Part shown: piece after piece, positions 31,538 through 42,223 of the stretch | Layout: each line of letters starts with the position of its first letter | How positions within the stretch are numbered: the first letter of the stretch is position 1 | DNA from: Cycas panzhihuaensis | Lineage: Eukaryota; Cycadophyta | Direction of reading: 5' to 3' | DNA length: 64,000 bases | Assembly (NCBI GenBank): GCA_023213395.1 | Contig: CM041465.1 | Span: 115,575,741 to 115,639,740 of the forward strand | Position numbers and translations under genes: made by a program | The notes under the pieces: model-generated | Seen by the model: the letters and a program-made list of their open reading frames with translations, nothing else | Told to the model about the DNA's origin: nothing | The model's database searches: none

Positions 31538-31694
31538 CAATCTTATTACAAGATTTTGGGTTAATGCCATCACAACAACTACTTATCTCATAAACCAGAG
31601 ACCCACAATTATTGTTAGTAACATTACTCTTGAGGAGGATTTGATAGAGCTTAAACTAACAATTGCACATTTAAAAATATTTAGATGTATAACA
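31538..31694 (+). pseudogene. Copia element A, fragment 3: integrase C-terminal part
   Basis: The frame LITRFWVNAITTTTYLINQR, then ITLEEDLIELKLTIAHLKIF continues fragment 2 in register across the chromovirus insertion and matches the 'FW.EA..TA.YL.NR.P' and 'HLRVFGC' blocks of copia integrase. It is cut at 31694, where a Tat-type LTR (D) begins (TGGCATG). Confidence 0.85.
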
Positions 31695-31994
31695 TGGCAT
31701 GATTTAATTAGGCCTAGGCTGAGTATCCCTTAATGACATTATGTTTCCTTTATTTTAGGTATATATTAAGAGATAAAGAAACTTATAGAAACTTAAGGAT
31801 TACCTTTTCCAACTTCTAAGAAGGAGTTTCTACCTATTTGTGCTATTTGGTTTGACTATGTGTGTGATAATAAAAGGCTAGGATATAAAGAGAAGTACTA
31901 GGATCCACTAGCCTACATAAGCAAGTAGTTGAGTTTTATGTTTAGAATTACACTGACAATTTTTTTTTTTTGTATCCTTCCCAGGGACTCCTTT
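31695..31994 (-). repeat. Tat-type LTR D, part 1
   Basis: This segment aligns, with many differences, to the first 300 bp of the element C LTR: TATCCCTTAATGACAT, ATTAAGAGATA, AGAAGGAGTTTCTACCTA, GGATATAAAG and GATCCACTAGCCTACA have counterparts in the same order. Element C inserted into it after GGGACTCCTTT. Orientation is inferred from similarity to C. Confidence 0.68.
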
Positions 31995-32467
31995 TGGTTA
32001 TGCTCTAGAGGACCTATATCAAATATCTCTTAATTTACCTAATGTTCCCTTTATTTGAAATCTTAACTAAGAGATAGGAAATCCAAGAGAACTAAAGGAA
32101 CTACTTTTACCAACTCCTTAGAAGAAGTCTCTACCTAATTATGCCATTTAATAAGGATATGAATGAGGCAATGAAAGACTAGTATATAAGGGGGTGATTG
32201 AATCCATTATCCTACACAATTGGATGGAGGAGTTATGAATTCAAGATTACGCTAATAATGTCTTTTGTGTCCTTCTTAGAGACTTCTTTCCTCCTATTCT
32301 TTCAAGGGCTAAGGAATAGAAAGGTTTTGTTTTCTTTATTTTTTTAATTTTAGTTTTTGTTTAGAATTGAAATGAAATCACAAAGGTAATCAATGAAACT
32401 ACAAAGCTTATTCCACCTTCTTTCAACTCACAAACAAATAAAAAAGCTACCTTCACATATATAATAT

Positions 32468-32512
<45 letters not shown>

Positions 32513-33061
32513 AATGATGAAGTACAATAAAATGAAGGGGAAACTACTTCTTTTAGATGTAACACACACCTTTTTAATGAAAAAGAAACATTATCATGAC
32601 ATGCAACATAATATTCAATTATGTATGTAAAACTATCAAAAGATACAATAATATGCAATGCCTATATGAAGTTTTTTATTCCAATTACATGCTATCTTTC
32701 TTTTAAATAATGCTTCTACAATGAAAAGAGAGATTTCTAATATTTACTACTACTATTATGAATGATATTTAGACCATAAAGATTACATACAATTAACCAT
32801 AATCAAGTTACCGACCATAAATAAGTAACAAACCAAGGATAAGGAGATTCGATCACAATTGGAGTCTTTTAGACATCGAAGGATACTTGAATCTCATATG
32901 ATTTGATTAAATCAAAGATATATCATTCATAAATTCAAATTTCCTTTCAAAGTGAGAGAGTAATAAGAAAGATGAAAATCAAATAATAATAATATTATGA
33001 TTCTTTATCTATTTGAAAAATCCTACCTCAGAATAGTTTTTTTCCTTCTATACAATCAAAT
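31995..33061 (-). repeat. Element C 3' LTR, part 1 (before copia F)
   Basis: It aligns with 54849-55980. It contains a TA microsatellite (32470-32509) that is a mixed TC/TA run in the other LTR. It ends in the CAAAT target duplication of copia F. Confidence 0.9.
32470..32509. repeat. (TA)n microsatellite in the element C LTR
   Basis: About 20 TA units. The equivalent position in the other LTR (55354-55420) is a (TC)n-(TA)n run, so this tract has changed since insertion. Confidence 0.9.
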
Positions 33062-33504
33062 TGTGAGAATATGCACATGAATAATGTCATAGGATCACAT
33101 AAATAGTAAAAACATAAGAGAAAGATATTGCATAAGTACACATGGTTTGACAGGTGGAAAACCCCTTATGGGGAAGAAAAACTACCTCCTAAAATTAAAA
33201 TTTTATTAAAAATAGACTTATGCATAGACCTTAATAAATACCATCTATAAGTGCCAAACCAACCTTTGAGACATGCTTTAGATAGCCTCCTAGATTCTTG
33301 GAACCACCTCCTTGAATCTAGGAGAAGATATAAATAACAAGAGAGGTTCATTGAAATGGGTAGTTACATATTTCAATTATCTTTTACATAATAATAAAGT
33401 AAACTCTAAACATTAAACATTAGAGTCACTTAAATAATAATTTACACATGTGACTTAAATAAGACATAAGAAATAACATAAAAGTAACATTAATAATCCT
33501 AACA
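33062..33504 (-). repeat. 3' LTR of copia F
   Basis: It aligns along its full length with 45708-46150 with few differences, so F is younger than A or Z. Confidence 0.93.
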
Positions 33505-33514
33505 TCCCCTTTTA
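33505..33514 (-). other. Polypurine tract of copia F
   Basis: Minus strand AAAAGGGGA directly abuts the LTR start TGTTAGG. Confidence 0.78.
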
Positions 33515-33519
33515 CTATT

Positions 33520-33936
33520 AACTTTTATGATATAAAAAAAGAAGGTCTTCATCACATTGATCCCCTTTTGATGTAGACTTCTTTTATCTTTAATAAATCT
33601 AGAAGGTTTAGAAACTTGACTTCAGTTAAAGACTTTGTGAGTATGTCAGCAACCTGTAGATCTGTTGGACAATAAGAAAAATGAATAATATTATCAATAA
33701 TAAGATTATGAATAAAATGCTAATTTAATTCTATATGTTTAGTCCTAGAATGTACAACTAGATTTGTAGCAATAGCAATGGCACCTTGATTATCAACTTT
33801 AAGTTCAATGGAAGAGTTAAGAGACAGACCAATTTCATTTAGAAGAGATTTAAGCCAAAGTGCTTCTTATTCAACTTTAGTTGTTGATAGAGCTAATGCT
33901 TGTATTTTTTTACTAGACCAAGTAATAGGTGAAGAA
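33520..33936 (-). pseudogene. Copia F RNase H C-terminal part, first copy
   Basis: The minus strand reads LALSTTKVE (Glu of RNase H), EALWLKSLLNEIGLSLNSSI, ELKVDNQGAIAIATN (Asp) and HSRTKHIELAF, then at the far end VDIFTKSLTEVKF-like sequence. This is the end of the copia polyprotein. Positions 33664-33936 are duplicated on the far side of copia G (39152-39417). Confidence 0.85.
33664..33936. repeat. Duplicated copia F segment left of copia G
   Basis: This stretch of about 273 bp from GTTGGACAATA to GGTGAAGAA is repeated almost identically at 39152-39417. It is far longer than a 5 bp target duplication. See the matching entry. Confidence 0.92.
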
Positions 33937-34507
33937 TGTTGGGTATTGTGACAATAATTATAGGCCTAAAATTATGGCTTGTTTTCGGCGTGGTTTCCCC
34001 CCCTAATCTTTCTCAGGGAGTTCCAAGGGGGGCGGGAAACCAAAAAATTGACCATGTAAACCTTATTAAAGTGTAAAGAGAATTAGGGTCATACATTGAA
34101 AATACCCTAGATTCTATGGTTGAGATTTTAGGTCTTAGATGTCCTCTCATATAACCCGTTTTAGGGCTTTTCTTATTATGTTATAATATTATGCAATGTA
34201 CTGTGAAGAGGGCAGTGGCTGATTGTTGTTCCAGAGAGCACTCTATATCTGTGATGTACTATTTTCTCCATTCTGCAGCAATAAAGATCACTACCTTTCT
34301 TGTGTGGATGTTTCCCTAGCATACTGCTAGGGTTTTACCACGTTATATCGAGTGCACATGTGATGTTTGGCTTTTATTGTCTTGTTACTACATAATCTCT
34401 AGTTTTAAGAACTTGCATGTAATTTGTATGTTTCATTTCTGTAACTAGTTGTAAGAAAGTAATAGATCTTGGTGGATGTTAGAGGGTTGGACCTTCTATT
34501 CTCAACA
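33937..34507 (+). repeat. 5' LTR of copia G
   Basis: 571 bp, TGTTGGG to TTCTCAACA. It contains CACTCTATATCTGTGATG and CTGCAGCAATAAAGATC near 34240-34290, a plausible transcription and polyadenylation region (AATAAA at 34281). Confidence 0.9.
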
Positions 34508-34509
34508 AG

Positions 34510-34522
34510 TAGTATCAGAGCT
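34510..34522 (+). other. Primer-binding site of copia G
   Basis: TAGTATCAGAGCT matches the initiator-Met tRNA-complementary TGGTATCAGAGC with the second base changed. Confidence 0.75.
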
Positions 34523-34555
34523 ACTCCTTTTCTTACAGCGAGTTTGTGAAGGTTT

Positions 34556-35345
34556 TTGGTAACAGCTTTTCTACACCAAATGGCAAAACTGGTGAGTGCA
34601 AAGTTTGAGGTGGAGAAATTCAATGGCAAGAACAACTTCGAGTTGTGGAAGCTAAAAGCGTACGATATTCTTATACAACAGGGTTTGTACAAAGCCCTTA
34701 TAGGAAAATCGAAGAAACCTACAAGAATGGATGATGATGAATGGGATGATTTAGACAAAAAGGCACTTAGCACAATATGATTGTGCTTGGCAGATGAAGT
34801 CTTGTTTAACATCGCAGGGGAGCAGACAGTAGTAGGATTATGGACCCAGTTGGAAGGCCTGTATATGACCAAATCAATAATGAACTGAATCTACCTAAAG
34901 AGGCAACTGTACTCATTACGGATGAAGGAAGGTACAAAAATTGCTGACTATTTAAATATTTTTAATACTCTTATTTGTCAATTGACTAGTATTGATGTTA
35001 AAATTGAGGATGAAGACAAGGCAGTTACCCTGTTATGCTCATTACCTAAATCCTGGGATAATATTATCACCTCAATCAGTTTTAGCACTACAGATAAATT
35101 GGAATATGACTCTGTTATGAGTGCTTTGCTAATGGAAGAAGTATAGAGGAAGTCTAGTCTTGAAACCTCCACACCAAAAGCCATGATAGTAAGGAGTAGA
35201 ACGTTTGAGAGAGGACAAAACTCCAGGGATACATTGAGATCCAAGTCAAAGAGCAAAAAGAGTAAGCTCAGGTGTTGGTATTGTAATAAGACCAGTCACC
35301 TTAAGAAGGATTATTACAAAAGGAAGGAGTTCCAGAAAAAGGAAG
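34556..35345 (+). pseudogene. Copia G gag with CCHC zinc knuckle
   Basis: From MAKLVSAKFEVEKFNG (34580) the frame reads NNFELWKLKAYDILIQQGLY and KALIGKSKKP, then (after a stop) LWTQLEGLYMTKS, YLKRQLYSLRMKEGTKIADY, CSLPKSWDNIITSI, RKSSLETS and KLRCWYCNKTSHLKKDYYKR. The first segment matches DUF4219/UBN2 copia gag. The last is a CCHC box (C-x2-C-x4-H-x4-C) in which the final Cys has become Tyr. Three stops break the frame. The true start is probably the second Met (34580), by comparison with Tnt1-like gags. Confidence 0.88.
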
Positions 35346-35830
35346 ATCCTGCCAAGGAAGCAAATCAGGTGGAGTCAAATAAAGGTATAGATGATGATGT
35401 CTTGGTTGCTTGTAATGTTTCTCATTATCACCATGACTGGTTATTAGATTCAGGTGCTTCACACCATATGTGTCTACACAGGAGTTGGTTCTCATCATAC
35501 CAACCTCTTGATGGTGGTGATGTGCTTATGGGAAATGAAGTTTCTTATAAGACAGTGGGCATTAGTAGCGTCAGAATTAAGATGTTCGATGGGGTAGTTA
35601 GAACATTAATTGAGGTTAGACATGTACCTGATTTGAAAAAGAACCTGATTTCCTTGGGTGAATTATATTCGAGTGGTTTTAAGCATACAGGTCATGAAGG
35701 AGTCCTAAAGGTGTCAAAGGGTGCCTTGGTTGTTATAAAAGCCTTAAAGAGAGGAAATCTTTATATTTTAGTGGGAAGTACAAATGTTAGCCAAGCAGCT
35801 ACAGCATCAAAGACTACAAAAGATCCTTCT
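35346..35830 (+). pseudogene. Copia G aspartic protease
   Basis: The frame contains DWLLDSGASHHMCLHRSWF, the intact copia DSGASHHM active site, then YQPLDGGDVLMGN, VRIKMFDGVVRTLIEVRHVP and LKKNLISLGELYSSGFKH. The frame from 35183 to 35959 is open for 258 residues, the longest in this element, and joins the gag tail to the pre-integrase. Confidence 0.92.
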
Positions 35831-36753
35831 CAGCTATGGCATCAAAGACTTGGGCACATGAGTGAGAAAGGACTTAAGGAGCTGATAAACCGTAAGTTAC
35901 TTCCTAACTTGCAGCTTTCAGATTTGGCTTTCTGTAAACATTATGTTTTTAGAAAATAGTGTAAACTTAGGTTTAAAGTAGGTAATCACACTAGTAAAGG
36001 CATTCTGGATTACATACATTCAGATGTATGGGGACTAGCCCCTAAAATATCTTGTGGAGGATCATTGTATTTTGTCACATTTATAGATGATTACTTCAGA
36101 AAGGTATGGGTCTATTTTTTGAAAAGGAAATCTAAAGTTTTTAGTGTGTTTAAGTAGTTCAAGGCTTTAGTTGAGAACAGTACTCATAAGACAATCAAAT
36201 GTTTAAGAACTGACAATGGAGACGAGCTCAACTCCTTGAAATTTGAGAACTATTGCAGAGAAGCTGGGATTTAAAGACACAAGACCACTAGCTATACTCC
36301 ACAACAAAATGGCATTGTTGAGCACATGAATAGGACACTCCTGAAAAGAGCAAGAAGCATGCTAAGTAATGTAGGAGTGGAGCAGGGCTTGTAAGGTAAG
36401 TCATCCAAATAGCTTACTATTTGGTAAATAGGTCACCATCAGTTGCAATAGATTGTAGGATTCCTGAAGAGGTATGGACTGGACATCCATGTGATTATTC
36501 AAATTTAAAAGTTTTTGGTTGTGATGCTTATACCTGGACTAACAAAAGTAAACATTCAAAGTTAGACCCAAAATCCAAGAGATATATCTTTATTGGTTAT
36601 GGTGATAAGGATGGTGTGAAGGGATATAGGTTGTGGGATCCTACTGCCCACAAAATTACCATTAACAAAGATGTCATATTTGATGAATCTCCCCTTGTAA
36701 AATTAGATAGTGTAGAAGCTGAAATGAAACAGGAGCAGCAAGATGAACATTAA
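35831..36753 (+). pseudogene. Copia G pre-integrase and integrase
   Basis: It reads LWHQRLGHMSEKGLKEL, then LAFCKHYVFRK (CEHC normally), LDYIHSDVWGLAPK and YFVTFIDDYFRKVWVYFL (first Asp). KCLRTDNGDELNS (second Asp), TPQQNGIVEHMNRTLL (Glu) and MVNRSPSVAIDCRIPEEVW follow, then NLKVFGCDAY, KLDPKSKRYIFIGYGDKDG and VKGYRLWDP. All three catalytic acids are present. Four stops break the frame between 35958 and 36395. Confidence 0.92.
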
Positions 36754-37920
36754 CAAGTTAAGTTTGAAATGCAGCCATCTGTGGAATCAGAAGAGCATGA
36801 AGATCTTTCTGAAGATGAATCGAATGATTCACAGGAGTATGTGGATAATCCTCTGCCAATAATTAGAAGATCTACATGAGTCACCATCCACCGATGCTGT
36901 ACCCTTCTATTTCTATTGCTTTAGTTTCTAATGATGGTGAGCCCATATATTATTAGGAAGCAGTAGATGATATCCATGGAGAGAAGTGGATAAGGGCTAT
37001 GCAGGAAGAGATAGATGCCTTGAAGAAAAATCATTCTTGGGACTTGGTAGAACTTCCACATAGCAGGAAGACTGTTGGTTGCAGGTGGATTTTCAAAAAG
37101 AAAATGGATGTTGATGGAAAGGTTGATAAATACAGGGTATGACTGGTGGCAAAAGGCTTTACACAGAAAGCAGGTATTGACTTTCATGAGATCTTTTCAC
37201 CAGTTGTTAAACTTGTTTCAATTCGAGTGTTGTTAGCATTGGTAGCTTCTATCAATTTGGAGTTGGAGCAGTTAGATGTAAAAATAACTTTTCTACATGG
37301 AGATTTAGATGAGGAGATCTATATGGATCAACCATAGGGGTTTGTATAAGATGGTAGGAAAAGACTTGTTTGCAGGCTCAGGAAATCATTGTATGGCCTG
37401 AAGCAATCACCTGTGCAAAGGTACAAGGAGTTTGATGCCTTCATGGAGAGCCAAAATTTCAAAAGAAGTGAGTATGATCATTGTGTTTACTTCAAATTTA
37501 TGGGCAATGGCTTATTCATTATCTTGGTGTTATATGTTGATGACATGCTGGTTGCAAGCAAGAGCATGGTAGAAATCAATAAGCTAAAGGCTCAATTGGC
37601 TAGGACTTTTGATATGAAGGATCTAGGAGCTGCAAAACAAATCTTAGGCATGGAGATACACAGAGATAGGAAAAGTGGTAAGCTATGGTTATCACAGTAG
37701 AAATATGTTGAGAAGGTGCTAACCAAGTTTGGGATGGCAAATGTGAAACCAGTGAGTGTCCCTTTGGCTTCCCACTTCAAGCTTTCATCTAATATGAGTC
37801 CTAGTAGTGAAGAAGAAAAGGCTTATATGTCTCGTATGCCTTATGCCAGTGCAGTAGGAAGTTTAATGTATGCCATGGTATGTACAAGACCTGATATTTC
37901 ACATGCAACGGTGTAGTTAA
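36754..37920 (+). pseudogene. Copia G reverse transcriptase (RVT_2)
   Basis: After an acidic linker (EQQDEH, EDLSEDESNDSQEY), the frames give WIRAMQEEIDALKKNHSW, LVELPHSRKTVGCRWIFKKK and AKGFTQKAGIDFHEIFSPVV, then LEQLDVKITFLHGDLDEEIY, SLYGLKQSPVQRYKEFD, ILVLYVDDMLVASKSM (catalytic YVDD), LGAAKQILGMEIHRDR and YASAVGSLMYAMVCTRPDIS. The YVDD box is intact. Six or so stops, largely TAG and TGA, disable it. Confidence 0.93.
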
Positions 37921-38530
37921 GGTGTTTATGGCAAAACTAGAAAAGGAGCATTGGGCTGTAGTGAAATGGGTGCTTTGGTATTTGAGAGGCACTAGTGATT
38001 ACTACATCACCTTTGGAGGTACAGGAAATCAAGTTTGTGGATATGTCGATTCAGATTTTGTAGGAGATTTAGACAAAAGAAGGTCTACTTCACGTTATGT
38101 TTTCACTCTTGCAAATGGCCCAGTTAGTTAGATATCCAAATTGCAGAGCACAATTGCAATCACAACCATGTGTTTAATATGTTGCTACAGCACATGCTTA
38201 TAAAGAAGCAATTTGGTTATAAGGTCTATTGGTTGAGCTTGGAAGGACACAGGAAAATATAAAGGTATTTTATGACAGTAAAAGTACTATTTACCTAGCC
38301 AAGAATCTAGCTTATCACAGTAGAACAAAGCATATTGCTCTAAAGTACCATTTTGTTAGACAGGTTGTGGAAGCAGGTGGAGTGGCACTTGAGAAGATTC
38401 ACACCAATCAGAATTCTACTGATATATTCACTAAAACAGTACCATTAGAGAAGTTCAAATGGTGTTGACTTCTCTTGGCTTACAGAAAAGATGATGAAGG
38501 ATCCAGGAAAGGTAGCGGGTAATTGTTGTC
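37921..38530 (+). pseudogene. Copia G RNase H and polyprotein C-terminus
   Basis: It reads HWAVVKWVLWYLRGTSDYYI, then GYVDSDFVGDLDKRRSTSRY (DSD, RRSTSGY motif), LVELGRTQENIKVFYDSKST, YLAKNLAYHSRTKHIALKYH and NSTDIFTKTVPLEKFKW. These are the standard copia RNase H signature and C-terminus. A short frame-shifted zone near 38160-38225 has lost the usual WLSKLQ...TE-EYIA block. About 60 bp of tail follow to the polypurine tract. Confidence 0.9.
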
Positions 38531-38541
38531 AAGGTGGAGAT
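38531..38541 (+). other. Polypurine tract of copia G
   Basis: AAGGTGGAGAT directly precedes the right LTR. Confidence 0.75.
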
Positions 38542-39158
38542 TATTAGGTATTGTGACAACAATTATAGGCCTAAAATTATGGCCTGTTTTAGACGCTTCC
38601 CCCTAATCTTTCTCGTGGGGTTCCATAAAGGCGGGACCCCGCTTGGCTGGGGGGTGCGGGGGTGTGGAACGCCCCCCGCTAGGAGGGGCTTCGGGCACAG
38701 CCCCACCCAAAAATTGACCATGTAAACCTTATTAAAGTGTAAAAAGAATCAGGATCGTACATTGAAAATACCCTAGATTCTACGGTTGAGATTTTAGGTC
38801 TTAGATGTCCTCTCATGTAGCCCATTTTAGGGCTTTTCTTATTATGTTGTAATGTTATGCAATGTACTGTGAAGAGGGTGGCAGCTGATTATTGTTCTAG
38901 AGAGCACTCTATATCTGTGATGTACTATTTTCTCCATTCTGCAGTAATAAAGATCACTATCTTTCCTGTGTGGATGTTTCCCTAGTACACTGCTAGGGTT
39001 TTACCACATTATATTGAGTGCACATGTGATGTTTAGCTTTCATTGTCTTGTTACTGTATAATCTCTGGTTTTAAGAACTTGCATGTAATTTGTATGTTTC
39101 ATTTCTATAACTAGTTGTAAGAAAGTAATAGATCTTGGTTGCTATTAGAGGGTTGGAC
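38542..39158 (+). repeat. 3' LTR of copia G, with GC-rich insert and truncated end
   Basis: It matches 33937-34507 but contains an extra GC-rich block of about 70 bp (38635-38704). It ends at GGGTTGGAC, where the left copy continues CTTCTATTCTCAACA. Confidence 0.9.
38635..38704. repeat. GC-rich palindromic block present only in the right LTR of copia G
   Basis: GCGGGGG (38656-38662) and CCCCCGC (38673-38679) form a strong hairpin, surrounded by GGGG and CCCC runs. The left LTR lacks it: there the flanks read GGGGGGCGGGAAACC directly into AAAAAATTGACC. Its composition is unlike the AT-rich surroundings. Confidence 0.75.
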
Positions 39159-39417
39159 AATATGAACAATATTATCAATAACAAGATTACGAATAAAATG
39201 CTAATTTAATTCTATATGTTTAGTCCTAGAATGTGTAACTAGATTTGTAGCAATAGCAATGGCACCTTGATTATCAACTTTAAGTTCAATGGAAGAGTTA
39301 AGAGACAGACCAATTTCATTTAGAAGAGATTTAAGCCAAAGTGCTTCTTATTCAACTTTAGTTGTTGATAGAGCTAATGCTTGTATTTTCTTACTAGACC
39401 AAGTAATAGGTGAAGAA
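39152..39417. repeat. Duplicated copia F segment right of copia G
   Basis: About 266 bp nearly identical to 33664-33936, including AAAATGCTAATTTAATTC and CCTTGATTATCAACTTT. The junction with the G LTR shares GTTGGAC with the start of the duplicated segment. Confidence 0.92.
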
Positions 39418-40640
39418 TCTATAAAAAATACATAACCTGATGTAGATTTTCGATCATTTGTATCACCTGCCCAATCTGAATTAGTATATCTTGTTAAAGT
39501 TAAAGGTTTACTATAAAAATTATAAGTTAGACCATAAAAAATAGTGTTTTGAGGATATCTCAATATATATTTAGCAACTTTCTAATGTGATTCATGTGGC
39601 TATTACATATAACGTGAACATAAAGCGACAGCATAGGATATATCAGGACAAGTATAAGTTAAATAAATAAGACTACTAATTAGTTATCTATATAATGTAT
39701 GATCACAAAAAGGTGATGAATAATCAGTACATAATTTTACTCCTGAATGTAACAGATTAGAGACAGGTTTAGCATTTTCCATATTAAACTATTGAATTAA
39801 GTCTAAAATATATTTAGGTTGAGATATAGTGATTTTTGAATCATGTTGATAAATTTATAATCCAAGAAAATAATGTAGGAGACCTAGATCGGTCATTTCA
39901 AATTTATTCATTAAAGTAGATTTTAAATGATGAATGTTATTAGTTGATGATCCAATGATTATGATATCATCAACATATAGGATTAAGATAGTAATATGTT
40001 TATTTTCACATTTGAAATAAAGATTTAGATTACTAATACATCTAGTGTATCTAATCTGAATTAGATAATCATCAATTTTAGTATACTAAGCTCGAGGAGC
40101 TTATTTTAATCTATAAATAGATTTCTTTAGTTTACAAACTAAATTAGGATTATCAATAAAGCTAGGTGGCTAAGACATGTAGATCTCTTCTTTGAGATTA
40201 CCATTTACAAATGCACTCTTTACATCTATTTGATGGATTTCCCAACCAAACTTGGCTACGAGAGCAATAATTATTTTAATCATATTTATTTTGGCAACAG
40301 GGGCAAAGGTTTTATTATAATCTATGCCATCAATTTGAAAAAATCTTTTTGGAACTAGGCGAGCTTTATATTTTTCAACTGCACCTGTTGAGTTATATTT
40401 TGTTCTATAAACCTATTTACAGTCAACTACATTTTTCCCTAGTAGGAGCGGTACGAGATCCCAAGTTGAATTCTTGATTAAAGCATCAAATTCAGTTTGT
40501 ATAGCTTCCTGCCATATAGGATTGTTGCTAGCTTGTTTAAAGGTTTTAAGATCATTATTGTCTATTATTTTGGCCATTAAGGTATAGTTAGCATGTAATT
40601 TTTGGGCACGTATTCACCTAGTATTTAAAAGATTACTAAT
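39348..40640 (-). pseudogene. Copia F reverse transcriptase and start of RNase H
   Basis: From right to left the minus frames read YRTKYNSTGAVEKYKARL, then IDGIDYNKTFAPVAKINMIK, WEIHQIDVKSAFVNGNLKEE, LILYVDDIIIIGSSTN (catalytic YVDD), FEMTDLGLLHYFLGL, and CPDISYAVALCSRYM. They continue into RNase H with RYTNSDWAGDTNDRKSTSGY, SSPITWSSKKIQALALSTTK. The RNase H frame at 39348-39563 is open and its D-W-A-G and RKSTSG motifs are intact. Upstream parts contain stops and frameshifts. Confidence 0.92.
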
Positions 40641-41100
40641 ATTAGATCTAGCATCAGCAAGTATTTTTTTTGCCCAGATAGGTTGCTTGTTGGAACCTAT
40701 TTCAATAGTTATAGGTTGATTTAAGGAGCTAGATTGAGAAAAAGAGTTTATTTTAGTAGGTTCAGATAGAGTCCAATTCTGGACTTGAGTAGATAAGGAT
40801 TCTATTATTTTAGGGTCAACTTGCTTTTAAGAGGGATCAACCAAATAGGTGTTGGTTAATAGATTTTCAACTAGAAGTTCTACATAAGTAGAGGTTGAAG
40901 AAGATCCTTCTTCATCAAATATAATGTCACCTAAAATTAAAATTTGATGCATGATTAAATCCAAAAGTCTATAAGCTTTACTTTCTTTGTTGTATCTAAT
41001 AAACATGTATTTTTGACTCTTAGGATCTAGTTTCTTGCATTTTTTTTTTGCAACGTGTCCCCACACAATACTTCCAAAGATTCATAAATTATTGAATGAA
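40641..41100 (-). pseudogene. Copia F integrase C-terminus and linker
   Basis: The frame 40827-41066 reads MWGHVAKKKCKKLDPKSQKY, MFIRYNKESKAYRLLDL and ILGDIIFDEEGSSS. This is the conserved copia block 'K.D.KS....FIGY....KAYRL.....K.....DV.F.E' that ends integrase. Confidence 0.85.
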
Positions 41101-41760
41101 GGTTTTCTTCTAGACCATTTTTGTTCTAGAGTAACGTTTTGTAGGCATTTACTTGGTAGATGATTTAGAAGATAGTTGGAGCAGTTAATTGCTTCTACCT
41201 ACAACTTTAGGTCAAGGTTCTTTATATGTAACATGCAACAAGTCATCTCAATAAGAGTGCGGTTCTTGCATTCAGCAACACCATTTAGTGAGGAGTGTAT
41301 GCAATAGAATGTTGAAATTGAATTTTATACTTTTTACAGAAGGAAATAAATTTGCTACTTAAGTATTCCTTGGCATTATCAGATATAAAAATTTTGATTT
41401 TTGAGTTTGATTGGTTTTCAACAAGTGTTTTGAATTTAATAAAAATGTCAAACACTTGACTATGTGTTTTGAGTGTGTAAACCTAATACTTTCTTGAAAA
41501 ATCATCAATGAATGTGACAAAATAATGAGAGCCAGAATATGATGTTACATGAAAAGGTCCACATATGTTAGAGTGAATAAGTTCAAGTGGAACTTTCACT
41601 CTGAATTGTGTTTTATGTGGAAATGGGTCCATGTGTTGCTTACCTATTACACAGGCTTCACAGACACCATAAACAGTATTTAAGAGTGGAAGACCATGAA
41701 CCATGTCATGTTTTTTTAGGTATTGTAATTTTCCATAGCTGGTATGGCCAAATTGTGCAT
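41101..41760 (-). pseudogene. Copia F integrase core and pre-integrase
   Basis: The frame 41483-41704 reads MVHGLPLLNTVYGVCEACV, GKQHMDPFPHK, PLELIHSNICGPFHV and YFVTFIDDFSRKY (first Asp; D in HSD is now N). To the left are KTHSQVFDIFIKFKTLVEN and IKIFISDNAKEYLSSKF (Asp), then SIAYTPH-MVLLNARTALL, a frameshifted NGVAERKNRTL region. LWHAQFGHTSYGKLQYL lies just right of it. Confidence 0.88.
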
Positions 41761-42223
41761 GCCAAAGTTTACTGACAGAGTCAGATTTGGCAATAAAGGC
41801 AATGATGGGTTTTGTTTTGTTATTTTGTAAACTTGTTAAGCTATATAGACCTATGCTATGATCAACAGGTCCTGAGGCAATACGTTTAAATTTGTTTAAT
41901 GGCTCTTTAATGATAAATTTATCTTTCTAGAATTTGACGATAAGGTCTTTCTGGAAGATTTGATAAATAGAAAGTAGGTTTGGTAATAAACTAGGTACAT
42001 AAAAGACGTCTTTTATTGAACCATCTTTTAAGGTAACATCACCTGATCCTTTTACTTTAAGTTGAGTTCCACTTCCAAAAGAAATCTCTTCTTCAGAGTT
42101 GGTTTCAGATTGATAAGTGGATAAATTTTTTCGGTGTCCTATCATATGATGGGATGCACCAGAGTCAAGGATCCATTGTGGTGGTTGATTAGTTAGGGTA
42201 ACAAATACAGAAGTTGTTGCCAT
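41761..42223 (-). pseudogene. Copia F aspartic protease
   Basis: The frame 41927-42223 encodes PQWILDSGASHHMIGHRKN with an intact DSGASHHM active site, then ISFGSGTQLKVKGSGDVTLK, VFYVPSLLPNLLSIYQI. It is followed, after a stop, by the linker KFKRIASGPVDHSIGLYSL. The size and order are normal for copia. Confidence 0.92.

Larger units (their letters stand above)
33937..39158 (+). mobile_element. Copia element G (plus strand), nearly complete, nested in copia F
   Basis: The LTRs 33937-34507 and 38542-39158 start TGTTGGGTATTG and TATTAGGTATTG. The primer-binding site and polypurine tract are in place. Gag, CCHC, protease, integrase, RT and RNase H follow in one order with about 15 stops and few frameshifts. 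The element is about 5.2 kb, like Tnt1/Tork-type copia elements. The right LTR lacks its last 15 or so bases and is joined to duplicated F sequence. Confidence 0.92.

Noticed and set aside
32428-32658. Minus-strand frame with Ile-Tyr repeats
   Set aside because: Translation of the TA microsatellite in the C LTR; low complexity.
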